From JBALVT01 sp965262875 (GTDB taxonomy: Bacteria > Pseudomonadota > Gammaproteobacteria > Pseudomonadales > Halieaceae), in contig OZ253569.1 in the NCBI GenBank assembly GCA_965262875.1, forward strand, positions 2,294,001 to 2,358,000: a stretch of DNA of 64,000 nucleotides, written 5' to 3'. Made by a program: the position numbers and the translations under genes. Positions 48,099 to 57,032 of this stretch are shown in pieces. Each line of letters starts with the position of its first letter. Within the stretch, counting starts at the first letter, position 1. A model generated the notes under the pieces. That model was not told the origin of the DNA. It did not search any database and was given only the letters and a program-made list of their open reading frames with translations.

Positions 48099-48268
48099 GG
48101 CCTACCATCAAGGCCGGTCGATGTCCGCTGCGGATATAATTTTTAAATTGGTTTAATGTCTCAAGTGGGTCATTCTGTGTCTGTTGCATTTTCTGACCCA
48201 TTCGTCACCCCGATACCAGAATAGTTGGATCTGACACTGTTTGTAAGGTCAGGTCTGAGCCATCACAG

Positions 48269-48502
48269 TTAGATGTATATTTCGTTTGATGAAGTCTTGG
48301 TACTCAACTCTTTGAATTCAATAACGTCTGATTCAAGATAAAATACATGGCGAAATCGCTTTCTCCAGGTCAGCTCGGGGTGTTCATGCGTGCAGCGCCA
48401 TTTTCTTAATGTGCTGGGGGATAGTCCAAGCAGTTGAGCGGCTTCTTTAGTCGATAGTTCTTTTTCTTTCACCGAGGGGGGATTCATGAGTCTAGCGTCC
48501 AT
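48269..48502 (-). CDS. Excisionase/AlpA-like HTH protein
   Basis: 77 residues (or shorter, from ATG 48487). LSTKEAAQLLGLSPSTLRKW followed by RKRFRHVFYLESDVIEF is a MerR/HTH_17-type DNA-binding domain, as in AlpA and excisionases. With the integrase relic at 44490 it fits a decayed integrative element around the GTPase gene. Confidence 0.75.
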   Translation of the reverse strand: MDARLMNPPSVKEKELSTKEAAQLLGLSPSTLRKWRCTHEHPELTWRKRFRHVFYLESDVIEFKELSTKTSSNEIYI

Positions 48503-48573
48503 TAGTTTATTGACACGATAAACTATCGAGTCAGCTCTACACGGATTTACTTTTCATTATGGTGAGAAAGAAA

Positions 48574-50133
48574 CTAGAGTTTAGAGCGAAAGAGCTGTTG
48601 TCGGAAGCTTCAATCCCGACTCCTTTTCCTTAATGTTCTCTCAAAACCTGCGTGTAATACAAGCTGCAACGCAATGTTACCCATCTTGTATATAATCTAC
48701 CGCACCAGGGGCTTGGAATTTTTTGCATCTTTCGTTCCACCAGCTTCGAACGTTAACATGGCGAAAATGTTTTGTCAGACCCAGCCTGATTCTTCCCGCT
48801 GTAATAATATCCGGCTTGCGCCATGGTGCATCCGTCACCAGTGGGCCCGCTTTATCACCCAATACCAGCGTCAACAAATGAAGCAGTCCGTAACCTACAG
48901 TCGTCAAGTGAACCCAGCGATGCAGCGTTTGGCGCCGTTGCTGCCAGGCTTCTTTGAGCCCCCACAATTGTTTCAACTGGTAGTACATCGACTCAATCGA
49001 CCAACGCAGTCCGTAATCTTCAATCACTTGTTCGCTCGTTAGAGTCGTATCGGTTGAAAGAAATAATCGAGTCTTGGTCCACTGACCTTTACCCCTGTCT
49101 AGCTCGCACCAAACGGCTCTGACTAACTGACCGTCAAGGAACCTTGCCTTGGCGAGCCGACTACGGTATCTCACCTTTTGTTCTTTTCCGTACAGCCGCA
49201 GTAGTGCTTCCGTCTTTTTAAAGTGGGCAATTCGCTTGGGTGTGTGTTTTTCGCCATACTTGCGTGGCCGCCCGCGTTGCCCCGGTTTTCGTTCGGGGGG
49301 TTCGTCGTAAAGCCGCGTATCGATTCTCGCCTGGCCAATCACGGTAAAACCGTACGCTGTCATCGCGTTGATAAATCGTTTGCGCATATACCAGCAATCG
49401 ACCAATACCCTCACCGTTTTATCTTCAAACAAGCGGTAAACAGCACGCATGATCACTGTCGCTGCGACCAGCTTGCCCGTATTCCCTGCACTGGGTATCA
49501 GTCGGAACAATAGAGGTATCGCCGTCGTCTCCAGCGGTGTGCGCCTGAAAACAGCCGCTAAACTAACCCAGCATTGACCACGAACATAGGCGGCTAAATT
49601 CGGCTTATTTCCGTGCTGATGATGTATCTGGCTGCCCGGTGCTTTTTTCGAGGCTCGTAGACTCACCGTATCGTCAATCGCTAAATATAGAACGGGATCA
49701 TTCTTGGCACTAAGAACCAGACAGACGAACTGTCTTGCCAGCTTCAACCAGGACCACTTTCCGGCTTCAAGCCATTTGTAATACGTCGTCCAGTGCCTTT
49801 GCATGTCTAGAAACAAATAGGTTTCGGTGACAAAGCCAGCGGGCGTTAACATAGCGCCGATCAATAGTTCAATGAATGTGCCTACGGATCTTGGGGGTAG
49901 CGCTTTGCTTAAAAATGTTATCCAATAGCACAGTTCGCGGGGGATGCGAGCACATCCTGTTGCGTTCATAGTGGCCTCCAGAAGAAATCGATTCATTTCT
50001 TTCTGAAGGCCGCGCCCTATACACCTTTTAAAAAGCAAAGCTGTATAGGGCGCGGCAAACTTTTTGCCGCTTTATGTCAAGTTTTTTCGCACACTTTGCG
50101 CGATAATCTTCCTCCCCAGACTCTAAACTCTAG
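48574..50133 (-). mobile_element. IS4/IS701-like element (1560 bp)
   Basis: Ends CTAGAGTTTAGAG (left) and CTAGAGTTTAGAG (right, reversed), with an 8-bp target duplication GAAAGAAA (48566-48573 and 50134-50141). Without it the flanks join as a short open frame of about 27 codons (starting ATGGTGAGAAAGAAATTC). One intact transposase. Confidence 0.9.
48677..49969 (-). CDS. IS4/IS701-like DDE transposase
   Basis: 430 residues from ATG 49969 (GGAGG upstream). DDE residues: VLYLAIDDTVSLRASKKAPG, TVRVLVDCWYMRKRFI, and DYGLRWSIESMYYQLKQLWG with the Glu. PGQRGRPRKYGEKHTPKRI is a basic linker. Longer starts (49997, 50038) exist without a ribosome site. Confidence 0.92.
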   Translation of the reverse strand: MNATGCARIPRELCYWITFLSKALPPRSVGTFIELLIGAMLTPAGFVTETYLFLDMQRHWTTYYKWLEAGKWSWLKLARQFVCLVLSAKNDPVLYLAIDDTVSLRASKKAPGSQIHHQHGNKPNLAAYVRGQCWVSLAAVFRRTPLETTAIPLLFRLIPSAGNTGKLVAATVIMRAVYRLFEDKTVRVLVDCWYMRKRFINAMTAYGFTVIGQARIDTRLYDEPPERKPGQRGRPRKYGEKHTPKRIAHFKKTEALLRLYGKEQKVRYRSRLAKARFLDGQLVRAVWCELDRGKGQWTKTRLFLSTDTTLTSEQVIEDYGLRWSIESMYYQLKQLWGLKEAWQQRRQTLHRWVHLTTVGYGLLHLLTLVLGDKAGPLVTDAPWRKPDIITAGRIRLGLTKHFRHVNVRSWWNERCKKFQAPGAVDYIQDG

Positions 50134-50226
50134 GAAAGAAATTCAAATGCATTATTCGCCCGAAGGGGCGGCGCTCTAAACCAATTGCTAGGTCAGAGCG
50201 TCATTTGTAGTGTAAATATGGGTTTG

Positions 50227-50661
50227 TTATGTGCTACCTACTGCCCATTGCTTGCCATGCCACTGGTCAATGAGGTTGTTCAGCCATAGCCTGAGAAATC
50301 CGTTTAACTCTTTTCTCAGGTGGGGATAGAATTTTCTGGGTTCCGGGAAAACCTCTTGGTAGATCGGAGGTAGGGACTGTTCAAACGTCAACGCTTCAAC
50401 CATCTTCGATACTGGATAAACGATAACAACCATTTCTGGATCTTTGCAGAGGTCACCATTTTGCAAGAAATAATGCGCTAATGAAAATGCAATACCTGGG
50501 TTTCCTGATATACCGTCCATGTGCTCGATTCTTTCCAGCACCAAATCCATAAATCCAGCAGTACGGCTTTTGCTATATTGCATAAGCAGGGAGCCATCTT
50601 TGGCGATAATGCCCAGTTTGATAAGTCTATCGTAGTTGGTTTCGTAAATGGTTTTTCTCAT
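50227..50661 (-). CDS. Uncharacterised protein, DUF6908/DUF1249-like
   Basis: 144 residues: NYDRLIKLGIIAKDGSLLMQ, ISGNPGIAFSLAHYFLQNGD, CKDPEMVVIVYPVSKMVEAL, QWHGKQWAVG. The pattern of a D-P-E/D-M-x-V-x-x-Y-P core is that of small soluble proteins found on plasmids and integrative elements (DUF6908/DUF1249-like; tentative). It is divergent from hipB, separated by the hairpin-rich block. Confidence 0.6.
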   Translation of the reverse strand: MRKTIYETNYDRLIKLGIIAKDGSLLMQYSKSRTAGFMDLVLERIEHMDGISGNPGIAFSLAHYFLQNGDLCKDPEMVVIVYPVSKMVEALTFEQSLPPIYQEVFPEPRKFYPHLRKELNGFLRLWLNNLIDQWHGKQWAVGST

Positions 50662-50694
50662 GATTAGGTATCCTTGAGGGGTTTATGTGTCAAC

Positions 50695-50959
50695 GAGCGC
50701 AGCGCCCGTCTGCGCTCCTGCACAGCTGGCGAAGCGTGGGGGTAGAAAATTGCAGGTGGCTCACCGGAAGCCGCAGCTAAGTGACTGAGCAGAGCGAGGG
50801 AGTCTGAACGGGTGAGGAAGCGCGAAGCCTCGCGCTTGCAATGCGCGTGGGGCAAAGCCCCTAGTAGGGTTTGATCAGTGTAAGTTTATTGCTGAATTCG
50901 AGCAGCCCGGAGGGCTGAAGCGTTAGGGATTGAAAGGGCGACAGTTCCCCGTCGGGGAA
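50695..50959. other. Hairpin-rich intergenic block
   Basis: Five short perfect hairpins with tight loops in 265 bp: GAGCGCAG/CTGCGCTC (50695-50717), AAGCGCGA/TCGCGCTT (50818-50837), GGGGC/GCCCC (50849-50861), CAGCCC/GGGCTG (50903-50917), TTCCCC/GGGGAA (50945-50959). Stems differ in sequence, so it is not a repeat array. No coding frame. Possibly a structured RNA, a single-stranded-DNA origin (oriT/dso) or a palindrome-rich island. Confidence 0.6.
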
Positions 50960-51102
50960 TGAGCGTTTAGCGAACCCGGCAAAGCCCGTTAAAACGCCAA
51001 CATAGCGCTTTTATAGTTATTAAGCCTTCAGTGTTGAATGATATGGCGACAGTTGATCGAGTATCGACTAGGCTCTGGACGTCATAGAGCTTATAGGCAA
51101 TA

Positions 51103-51154
51103 ATGTCTTATATTGTGAACAAATTATCATCTTATAGATCAATATATAAGACAT
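51103..51154 (+). promoter_or_regulatory. hipBA operator
   Basis: A perfect 11-bp inverted repeat, ATGTCTTATAT at 51103-51113 and ATATAAGACAT at 51144-51154, lies directly before the hipB start, as expected for HipB autoregulation. Confidence 0.65.
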
Positions 51155-51157
51155 CTT

Positions 51158-51499
51158 ATGAAGACTCAAGCAACCAGCACGCTGCCGAGAGCAGCTCGAC
51201 AAGCCCTTATCAAACTGGGAGAGGATATTGCTGTTGCGCGTAAAAAACGCCGTATCTCGACAGTCTCAATGGCAGAGCGCGCATTCATCAGTCGAGGCAC
51301 GCTCTACAAGGTTGAAAAAGGTGATCCAACAGTTTCAATGGGTATCTACGCGACGGTGCTCTCTATCTTGGGTCTGATCGAAGGTCTCGGAAACGTGGCT
51401 GATCGTGGTACTGATACCCTGGGGCTGGATATTGATGAAGACCGACTGCCCAAAAAAATACAGCCGCGTAGTGGTAAAAGTAGCCGCAAGAAGGGGTAG
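51158..51499 (+). CDS. hipB: HipB-like antitoxin (XRE family)
   Basis: 113 residues. Helix-turn-helix of XRE type: SMAERAFISRGTLYKVEKGD. The C-terminal tail is basic (KSSRKKG). The gene precedes hipA by two bases. Binds the operator at 51103-51154 and neutralises HipA, by family analogy. Confidence 0.9.
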   Translation: MKTQATSTLPRAARQALIKLGEDIAVARKKRRISTVSMAERAFISRGTLYKVEKGDPTVSMGIYATVLSILGLIEGLGNVADRGTDTLGLDIDEDRLPKKIQPRSGKSSRKKG

Positions 51500-51501
51500 T
51501 C

Positions 51502-52725
51502 ATGACAGATACCATCGAAATCTACATCGATCATGCGGGTGAGACGTATTGGGTGGGTCGGTGCCGTTATGTTGCCAAGCGTCGTGGTCAGAGTTCCGTC
51601 TTTGAATATGCAGACGAATGGTTAGCTAACCCTGACGCTTTTGCCCTTGATCCGGCCAATCTGCCTTTGGACGGCGGGCAGATTTACACCACGTCGGACA
51701 AATCAGCACTCCCTGGCGCGCTGAGAGATGCTGCGCCTGATCGTTGGGGGCAGCAACTGATCAAACGCGCTTTTCGCAAAGCCGGTGAAGAGCGCACCCT
51801 GTCAGAAATCGATTTCCTGTTAGCGATAACCGATCAAACCCGGATTGGCGCATTGCGCTACAAGCGTGACAATGAAGACAGCTTTGATCATGACATTGGG
51901 CATTATCGTGTCCCGCCGCTGATCCAGCTTCCGGCCCTTATCAATGCTGCCGATGCCGTTCAGGCCAATACGGAAACGGCGGAAGATTTAAAGTTGCTTC
52001 TGAATGAAGGTTCACCACTCGGTGGCGCTCGCCCGAAATCGGCGGTGATGGACAATGATGGCACCTTGGCCATCGCCAAGTTTCCCAAAACAGATGATGA
52101 TCGCAGCATTACGCATGGCGAAGTGCTGGCAATGACGCTTGCCACTATGGCTGGTCTGACCGTTGCGGCAGCGAGACTGCGGGGCGTGGTCGGTCGGCCA
52201 GTTGCTTTGATTACTCGCTTTGATCGGCAGGATGGGCAATGCATCCCCTTCTTGTCGGCCATGAGCCTGTTGGGTCTCAATGATGGTGACGAAGCGACTT
52301 ATACCGACATTGCCGAATGCATACGCATGTATTCAAGCGAGCCAACGGCAGATTTGCATGAGCTCTGGCGCCGAATCATTTTTGGTGTATTGATCGGCAA
52401 TCTCGACGATCACTTGCGCAATCATGGGTTCCTGTACGACAAAGATGATAAGTGGCGGCTGTCGCCAGTCTATGACTTGAATCCCGTGCCGCTGGAAGAG
52501 AAAGCGCGTGAACTCACCACCTGGATCTCAGAAGAAGGGCCGGATGCGGATCTCGATATTGCCCGCAGAGCCGCCCCCTATTTCGCGCTGAAGGAAGAGG
52601 AAGCTGAGGCTATCATTGACGAAGTTGCTGCTGCCCTGAAGGGGTGGAGGAACACGGCCCGGCAACTGGGTATGAGTGTGGCGGATATTGCCGTCTATGC
52701 CACAGCGATTCAAAGTGATGCATAG
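51502..52725 (+). CDS. hipA: HipA-like kinase toxin
   Basis: 407 residues. Features of HipA kinases: LPGALRDAAPDRWGQQLIKR, GSPLGGARPKSAV (nucleotide loop), LAIAKFPKTDD (Lys), the catalytic loop VLIGNLDDHLRNHGF and metal-binding SPVYDLNPVP. HipA phosphorylates glutamyl-tRNA synthetase in E. coli; targets vary in the family. Complete. Confidence 0.94.
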   Translation: MTDTIEIYIDHAGETYWVGRCRYVAKRRGQSSVFEYADEWLANPDAFALDPANLPLDGGQIYTTSDKSALPGALRDAAPDRWGQQLIKRAFRKAGEERTLSEIDFLLAITDQTRIGALRYKRDNEDSFDHDIGHYRVPPLIQLPALINAADAVQANTETAEDLKLLLNEGSPLGGARPKSAVMDNDGTLAIAKFPKTDDDRSITHGEVLAMTLATMAGLTVAAARLRGVVGRPVALITRFDRQDGQCIPFLSAMSLLGLNDGDEATYTDIAECIRMYSSEPTADLHELWRRIIFGVLIGNLDDHLRNHGFLYDKDDKWRLSPVYDLNPVPLEEKARELTTWISEEGPDADLDIARRAAPYFALKEEEAEAIIDEVAAALKGWRNTARQLGMSVADIAVYATAIQSDA

Positions 52726-52765
52726 AAAAGAGAGTGGATGCCGTACTTACATGGTTGATGGTTAG

Positions 52766-52801
52766 CCCCACATCACTGCAAATGTATGCAGTGATGTGGG
52801 G
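52766..52801. terminator. Perfect 15-bp hairpin after hipA
   Basis: CCCCACATCACTGCA and TGCAGTGATGTGGGG flank a six-base loop, 40 bp after the hipA stop. No T-run follows, so a classical intrinsic terminator is not certain; it could also be a protein-binding palindrome or an RNA stability element. Confidence 0.6.
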
Positions 52802-53286
52802 AGTGAACCAGACGGGTTGCCACTACTATGGGGTGGGATGATGGCTTGGGCAGGGGTTAAAAAGGGGCGGGGAATTGAATCAGCAACAAATCCACTTCGA
52901 GAACCGACCGCAGAATGCGGGTTCTCAAGGAGGTCGCATAGGTCAACAGGCGCTAACGAAAGGGGCAGGGAAAATTGAAACAAATCAAGGACTGTAGCGA
53001 TGCTCATATTCATGTGGTTAGTAATGCTTTGAATATAAGGGCTTTTATTTTGGGAAAACTCCGGAAAACTCCCTTCATGATATATAGTTCCTCGTGATGG
53101 AGCATCAATTTTGTTAACAACATTGTATTTGGTTTGCTCTTGGCAGTGGGCATCGTGGGTTTTAACTGAAATTGGCATGAAGCCTGCCTTGATCAATATA
53201 GAACTGGAATAATATCGCCTAAATTGTTACGAAAACTGGCTGGTATATTTCTTATAAATCAAGTTTGAACACAGGATAACAAAGCT
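52802..53286 (+). other. Intergenic region before the ECF operon
   Basis: 485 bp with no credible gene. The left half is G-rich and resembles flanking DNA; the right half, from about 53000, becomes AT-rich like the operon that follows. The shift marks a probable acquisition boundary. GAGAACCGACCGCAGAATGC followed by GGGTTCTC at about 52899-52926 can pair. The ribosome site before 53287 is AGGATAAC, weak. Confidence 0.45.
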
Positions 53287-53898
53287 ATGCAAAGTCAAAA
53301 ACAAGAAAATAGCACATATTTAACCATTTCGATGATTACAATTGGTATTGTCTTGAATATGGCCTTGGGCACGATTGTTAGCTTTACAAAGTTGCCAATA
53401 TTTGTCGATTCAATAGGAACTATATTTATTACATTGGTGTTGGGATGGAGGGCTGGCGCGATAGTTGGTGTCAGTAGTTTTGCTTTGCTGTCTATTGTTG
53501 TAAACCCTGTCTTCATTTATTTTGTAGGCACACAGCTAGTTATTGCAACATATGTATATTTTATTGCATACAAATTAAAGGCGCTTAGGAATATTTGGTT
53601 TCTAGTTGCTGCAGGCATAGGCTTAGGAGTTGTTGCTGCGGTGGCTTCTGCTCCCGTTATTGTATATGTATTTGGCGGTGTCGCGGGAAGTGGAAGAGAC
53701 CTGATAACGGCAGTACTAATGAATAGTGGCACTCAAGTTGTAAAGGCCGTCTTGTTAAGTGGCGCAGCATCTGAGCCAATTGATAAAACCATTCAGCTTA
53801 TTTTGGCGTGTTTGCTGGTGCGCAATGCTCCAAATATAATGCTAAGTCGATTAAGCACTTCAGCAGTATTGCAAAATAATTTTTTTAGGAAAGGGTAA
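53287..53898 (+). CDS. ECF transporter substrate-binding S protein
   Basis: 203 residues with about six membrane helices. FVDSIGTIFITLVLGWRAGA and IVGVSSFALLSIVVNPVFIY follow the S-component pattern (short loop after helix 1, G-rich helices). It should capture a small vitamin-like or nucleoside-like substrate; the specificity is not readable. First gene of a co-directional run with T and ATPase genes following at 13 bp and 0 bp. ECF transporters are uncommon in Gammaproteobacteria, and the AT-richer composition also points to transfer. Confidence 0.82.
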   Translation: MQSQKQENSTYLTISMITIGIVLNMALGTIVSFTKLPIFVDSIGTIFITLVLGWRAGAIVGVSSFALLSIVVNPVFIYFVGTQLVIATYVYFIAYKLKALRNIWFLVAAGIGLGVVAAVASAPVIVYVFGGVAGSGRDLITAVLMNSGTQVVKAVLLSGAASEPIDKTIQLILACLLVRNAPNIMLSRLSTSAVLQNNFFRKG

Positions 53899-53911
53899 TT
53901 ACAAAGATAAA

Positions 53912-54619
53912 ATGGCTTCGTTCATTATCGCGTTTATCCTGATCCTTGCAAATGTAACAGTGCTTTTTACGTCGTCTTTATGGGTAGTCCTTGTTTTGTG
54001 GTTAACAGCTCTCATAGGGACGATAAAGAAGAGTACGTTTAAAATACATATGCTTTTTCTGCTTGTTACTGTAGTTCCAATGTTTGCAGCATTATTAATT
54101 GTATGGCTATCAGCAAACGAAAGAGTAGTAGAAATTGATACCATATATGACGGTAACGTATATTTGTATGTCACTTTTCTAACCTTACGCATTGCTGCAA
54201 TTGGAGGTGTTTTGCAGTGGCTGGTACTACCGTTAATAAAGGAAAAGAAATTTGAACGGTTTCTAAGGGAAATGGGCTGTAATAAACATATTATATTGGC
54301 AATAACGTCTACACTGGTGTTGCTTGAAGACTTTAAACGGAAAAGTAAGGTTGTTGTTGAAGCCAGAATAGCGAGGGGGCTTGTAGGTAAAAGCCGTGTA
54401 GCAAAATGGCGTTCATTTCCATCGATTATTGGCCCCGTAATATATACCAGTATTATCTCCGCTATACAACGATCAGATTTATGGGATCATCGTGATCTTG
54501 ATGTAATCGGGGTTAAGGCTAGTGAGCAAGAATTCTCAAAGTCATCGGCGACTGATTACTTATTATTATTCTGGTTTGTCACTATTGCCCTCTTTGCCCT
54601 TTTTTTAGGGGAGTTTTAG
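53912..54619 (+). CDS. ECF transporter transmembrane T protein
   Basis: 235 residues. About four to five membrane helices, then VVVEARIARGLVGKSRVAKW, which carries the A-R-G coupling-helix motif that docks EcfT onto the ATPases, and GPVIYTSIISAIQRSDLWDH. Its stop is immediately followed by the ATG of the ATPase gene. Confidence 0.82.
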   Translation: MASFIIAFILILANVTVLFTSSLWVVLVLWLTALIGTIKKSTFKIHMLFLLVTVVPMFAALLIVWLSANERVVEIDTIYDGNVYLYVTFLTLRIAAIGGVLQWLVLPLIKEKKFERFLREMGCNKHIILAITSTLVLLEDFKRKSKVVVEARIARGLVGKSRVAKWRSFPSIIGPVIYTSIISAIQRSDLWDHRDLDVIGVKASEQEFSKSSATDYLLLFWFVTIALFALFLGEF

Positions 54620-55831
54620 ATGGATCCAACGGAAAATAAAATAATAACGGTCATCGGTGACAACTTCTCAGGAAGAACAACCTACCTTAAAGATAAGTCG
54701 GGCTTTCAATCCAATATCGATGAAAGTAGAGGACAATTTCAGTATTTGGGCTCTGATGTTTCAAATTATATTTCTGGGGTTTCTAGTACCGTTCAAGAAG
54801 AATTGAATTTACATTATTCTAAAGACAATTTAGTCAATGAAACCTGGGCTAAAAATGCGATAGCTGATCTTTTGTTATCTGATAAGCTGGATCAAAACCC
54901 ATTCGCATTATCCGGTGGCGAGCAAACTTTGCTTACAATTCTGGCTCTTGTGCTTAAGCAAAGTCCATGTATTGCTCTAGACTGTGCATTAGAGCAGTTA
55001 AGCGAAACTAGTCGGAATAAAGTATTTCATTTATTTAGTCACTTGGATTTTCTGAGAAGCGTTTTAATTGCTGATAACCGCTTGAGAGAATTTGACTGTT
55101 TTGGTGAGTCGTCCCAAGTAGTATTAAAAAAGCGCGTACAAGATCAAGAGATAAGTCCTGAAGAGTATTTGGCCTATATAGATGACAGTTATTCAATCGA
55201 AATAGAAAATTTAAATTTTGCTTATAAAGCAGGGAAGAAAATATTTACAGATGCTAGTTTCAATTTGGATGTAAGTCAGGTTCTTGTTTTAAAAGGGGAG
55301 AATGGCTCAGGGAAGTCCACTTTCTCCAAGTTGATGTGCGGTATCCTGGAAGCTGAATCTGGAGTTTTTAGCGCTGATGGGAAAGAATTTAGGCCATTTG
55401 AAAATCCTGCTGAAGTGTTCGCATATCATTTTCAGAATCCAGATTTACAGTTATTTTCAAATAATGTTTACAATGAAATTAAGCTCTCTGCAAAAAATAA
55501 GACAGATAAAAACATATTAAGCATTCTTAAAACATTTGGTCTAGAGTCGTCTCGTAATAAGCATCCAATGGATTTATCGTTTTCGCTAAGAAAGCGACTA
55601 GCCATGGGCGTTACTTTTGCTATGGAGCGGCCCTGGGTAATTCTAGATGAACCTTCAATAGGGCAAGATGATGAATCAACTATAAAGATTGCTGAAATTA
55701 TAAAAAAACAATCACTAGCCGGAACAGGGTTTATCGTAATTTCTCATTCCAAAAGCTTTATCTCCTTGCTGGATTATCGTAGCTTTGAAATAAGAAAAGG
55801 TCAATTCGTAGAAGAGAATAAAAATGATTAA
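54620..55831 (+). CDS. ECF transporter ATPase, two fused NBDs with complementary defects
   Basis: 403 residues containing two ABC ATPase domains. NBD1 (about 1-175): P-loop GDNFSGRTTYL has Arg in place of the Walker Lys, signature LSGGEQTLLTILAL is intact, Walker B IALDCALE lacks the catalytic Glu. NBD2 (about 190-395): Walker A GENGSGKSTF and Walker B WVILDEPSIGQDD are intact with the switch His in VISHSK, but the signature is degraded to LSFSLRKRL. In the NBD pair this leaves one canonical ATP site (NBD2 Walker with NBD1 signature) and one dead site. It replaces the usual EcfA/EcfA' pair. Confidence 0.88.
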   Translation: MDPTENKIITVIGDNFSGRTTYLKDKSGFQSNIDESRGQFQYLGSDVSNYISGVSSTVQEELNLHYSKDNLVNETWAKNAIADLLLSDKLDQNPFALSGGEQTLLTILALVLKQSPCIALDCALEQLSETSRNKVFHLFSHLDFLRSVLIADNRLREFDCFGESSQVVLKKRVQDQEISPEEYLAYIDDSYSIEIENLNFAYKAGKKIFTDASFNLDVSQVLVLKGENGSGKSTFSKLMCGILEAESGVFSADGKEFRPFENPAEVFAYHFQNPDLQLFSNNVYNEIKLSAKNKTDKNILSILKTFGLESSRNKHPMDLSFSLRKRLAMGVTFAMERPWVILDEPSIGQDDESTIKIAEIIKKQSLAGTGFIVISHSKSFISLLDYRSFEIRKGQFVEENKND

Positions 55832-55843
55832 GGAAACGCAGAA

Positions 55844-57022
55844 ATGCAAAGCTCGTTCGAAAAGATAGTCAATAAGGCATTGGGTAACGATATTATTCCT
55901 AAATGTAGCGATACTGTTTTTGTATGCCATCAGCATCTCTTGCCTTCTTTGTATCCATTAATGTATTACATTTGTCAGTATCTGTGCCTGCCAGAGAATG
56001 TTTTTCTGCTGGGCAAGCCCTATTCAACCATTCAGACGAAACTTTGCCACCTAAAGGACTTGGGCCTTAACATTGGTAAAAATAATGCTCATTTAGTCGT
56101 TGGAAAATACTCAGATTGCATTCAAAGTGATATTGATCAATTTTGGTCGAAAATATCTAAGTGCAAGAGGGTGATCGAGTGTAAAAAAATAATAGTGTTA
56201 GATGAAGGGGGGCATTTGTCTTGTGCTGTACCAGGTCAACTTGCTCATAAGACGATTGCTATTGAGCAAACAAAATTCGGTGCCCGAAAAAATAATATTA
56301 AAGTACCAGCAGTACAAGTTTCAGTCTGTGCAGCAAAACGTTTTTTTGAAAGCAAGGAAATAATTGAAGGGGTTTGGAGAAGGCTACTGAAGGACGGGAA
56401 ACTCAAAAAAGAAACAACATTTGGTGTCATTGGGCTAGGATATTTAGGTAGCTATTTGGTGAAAAAATTAATTCAAAATGGCCATAAGGTTATCGCATAC
56501 GACATAAGAGAGGAAGCTGCACTGGAATTGGATGTTAGGCGTGCAACAACAGTGCAACAGCTCGTTGATGTTGGCCAAATAATAATAGGCTGTACCGGAT
56601 ACGATTCTGTGCCTTCAAATATTAGAGTTTCTGGGAATGTTGAATTTATTTCCATTTCTTCATCAGATATTGAGTTTTCTAGCCTCTTGCTTAAATACGA
56701 AGCTAATCGCCAGGAGATACATGAGCCAATTAAAATTAGTACAAACTCGAGTAAAATTGTCATCGCCAACGGTGGCTTTCCTTATAATTTTGACGGAAAG
56801 CATGAATACGAAGATGAAAGTGAAATAATGCTAACGCGCCTGTTAATGATGGTGGGAATTATGCAGGCTTTATCATGTGAGATTTCTGGAAATATAAAAA
56901 TACCTTTAGACGCTAGTTTCCAGATGAAACTTACAGAAATCTGGGCAAAAGATATAAGTACGGTACAACATCAATTACCAAGCGATGTGCTTTGGTGGAA
57001 GCAAAATAGCTTAACGCTATGA
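55844..57022 (+). CDS. S-adenosylhomocysteine hydrolase-like protein
   Basis: 392 residues, shorter than the 430-480 of true adenosylhomocysteinase. It keeps the overall plan: KKIIVLDEGGHLSCAVPG (compare the DDGGD motif), IAIEQTKFGARK (compare EETTTG), then an NAD-binding Rossmann motif FGVIGLGYLGSYLVKKLIQN (about 190-210) with a DI acid for ribose. The NVNDSVTKSKFDN block is altered to VSVCAAKRFFESKE. It may therefore act on a different thioether or nucleoside, or only bind NAD. Thirteen bases after the ECF ATPase and ten before the methyltransferase gene, pointing to a joint function. Confidence 0.72.
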   Translation: MQSSFEKIVNKALGNDIIPKCSDTVFVCHQHLLPSLYPLMYYICQYLCLPENVFLLGKPYSTIQTKLCHLKDLGLNIGKNNAHLVVGKYSDCIQSDIDQFWSKISKCKRVIECKKIIVLDEGGHLSCAVPGQLAHKTIAIEQTKFGARKNNIKVPAVQVSVCAAKRFFESKEIIEGVWRRLLKDGKLKKETTFGVIGLGYLGSYLVKKLIQNGHKVIAYDIREEAALELDVRRATTVQQLVDVGQIIIGCTGYDSVPSNIRVSGNVEFISISSSDIEFSSLLLKYEANRQEIHEPIKISTNSSKIVIANGGFPYNFDGKHEYEDESEIMLTRLLMMVGIMQALSCEISGNIKIPLDASFQMKLTEIWAKDISTVQHQLPSDVLWWKQNSLTL

Positions 57023-57032
57023 AGATTTTGAG

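Noticed and set aside
50695..50959. Hairpin block as a CRISPR or REP array
   Set aside because: The stems have different sequences and spacing; no repeated unit.
52796..52978. 60-residue frame before the ECF operon as a gene
   Set aside because: Starts inside the palindrome, has low-information composition and no recognisable family.
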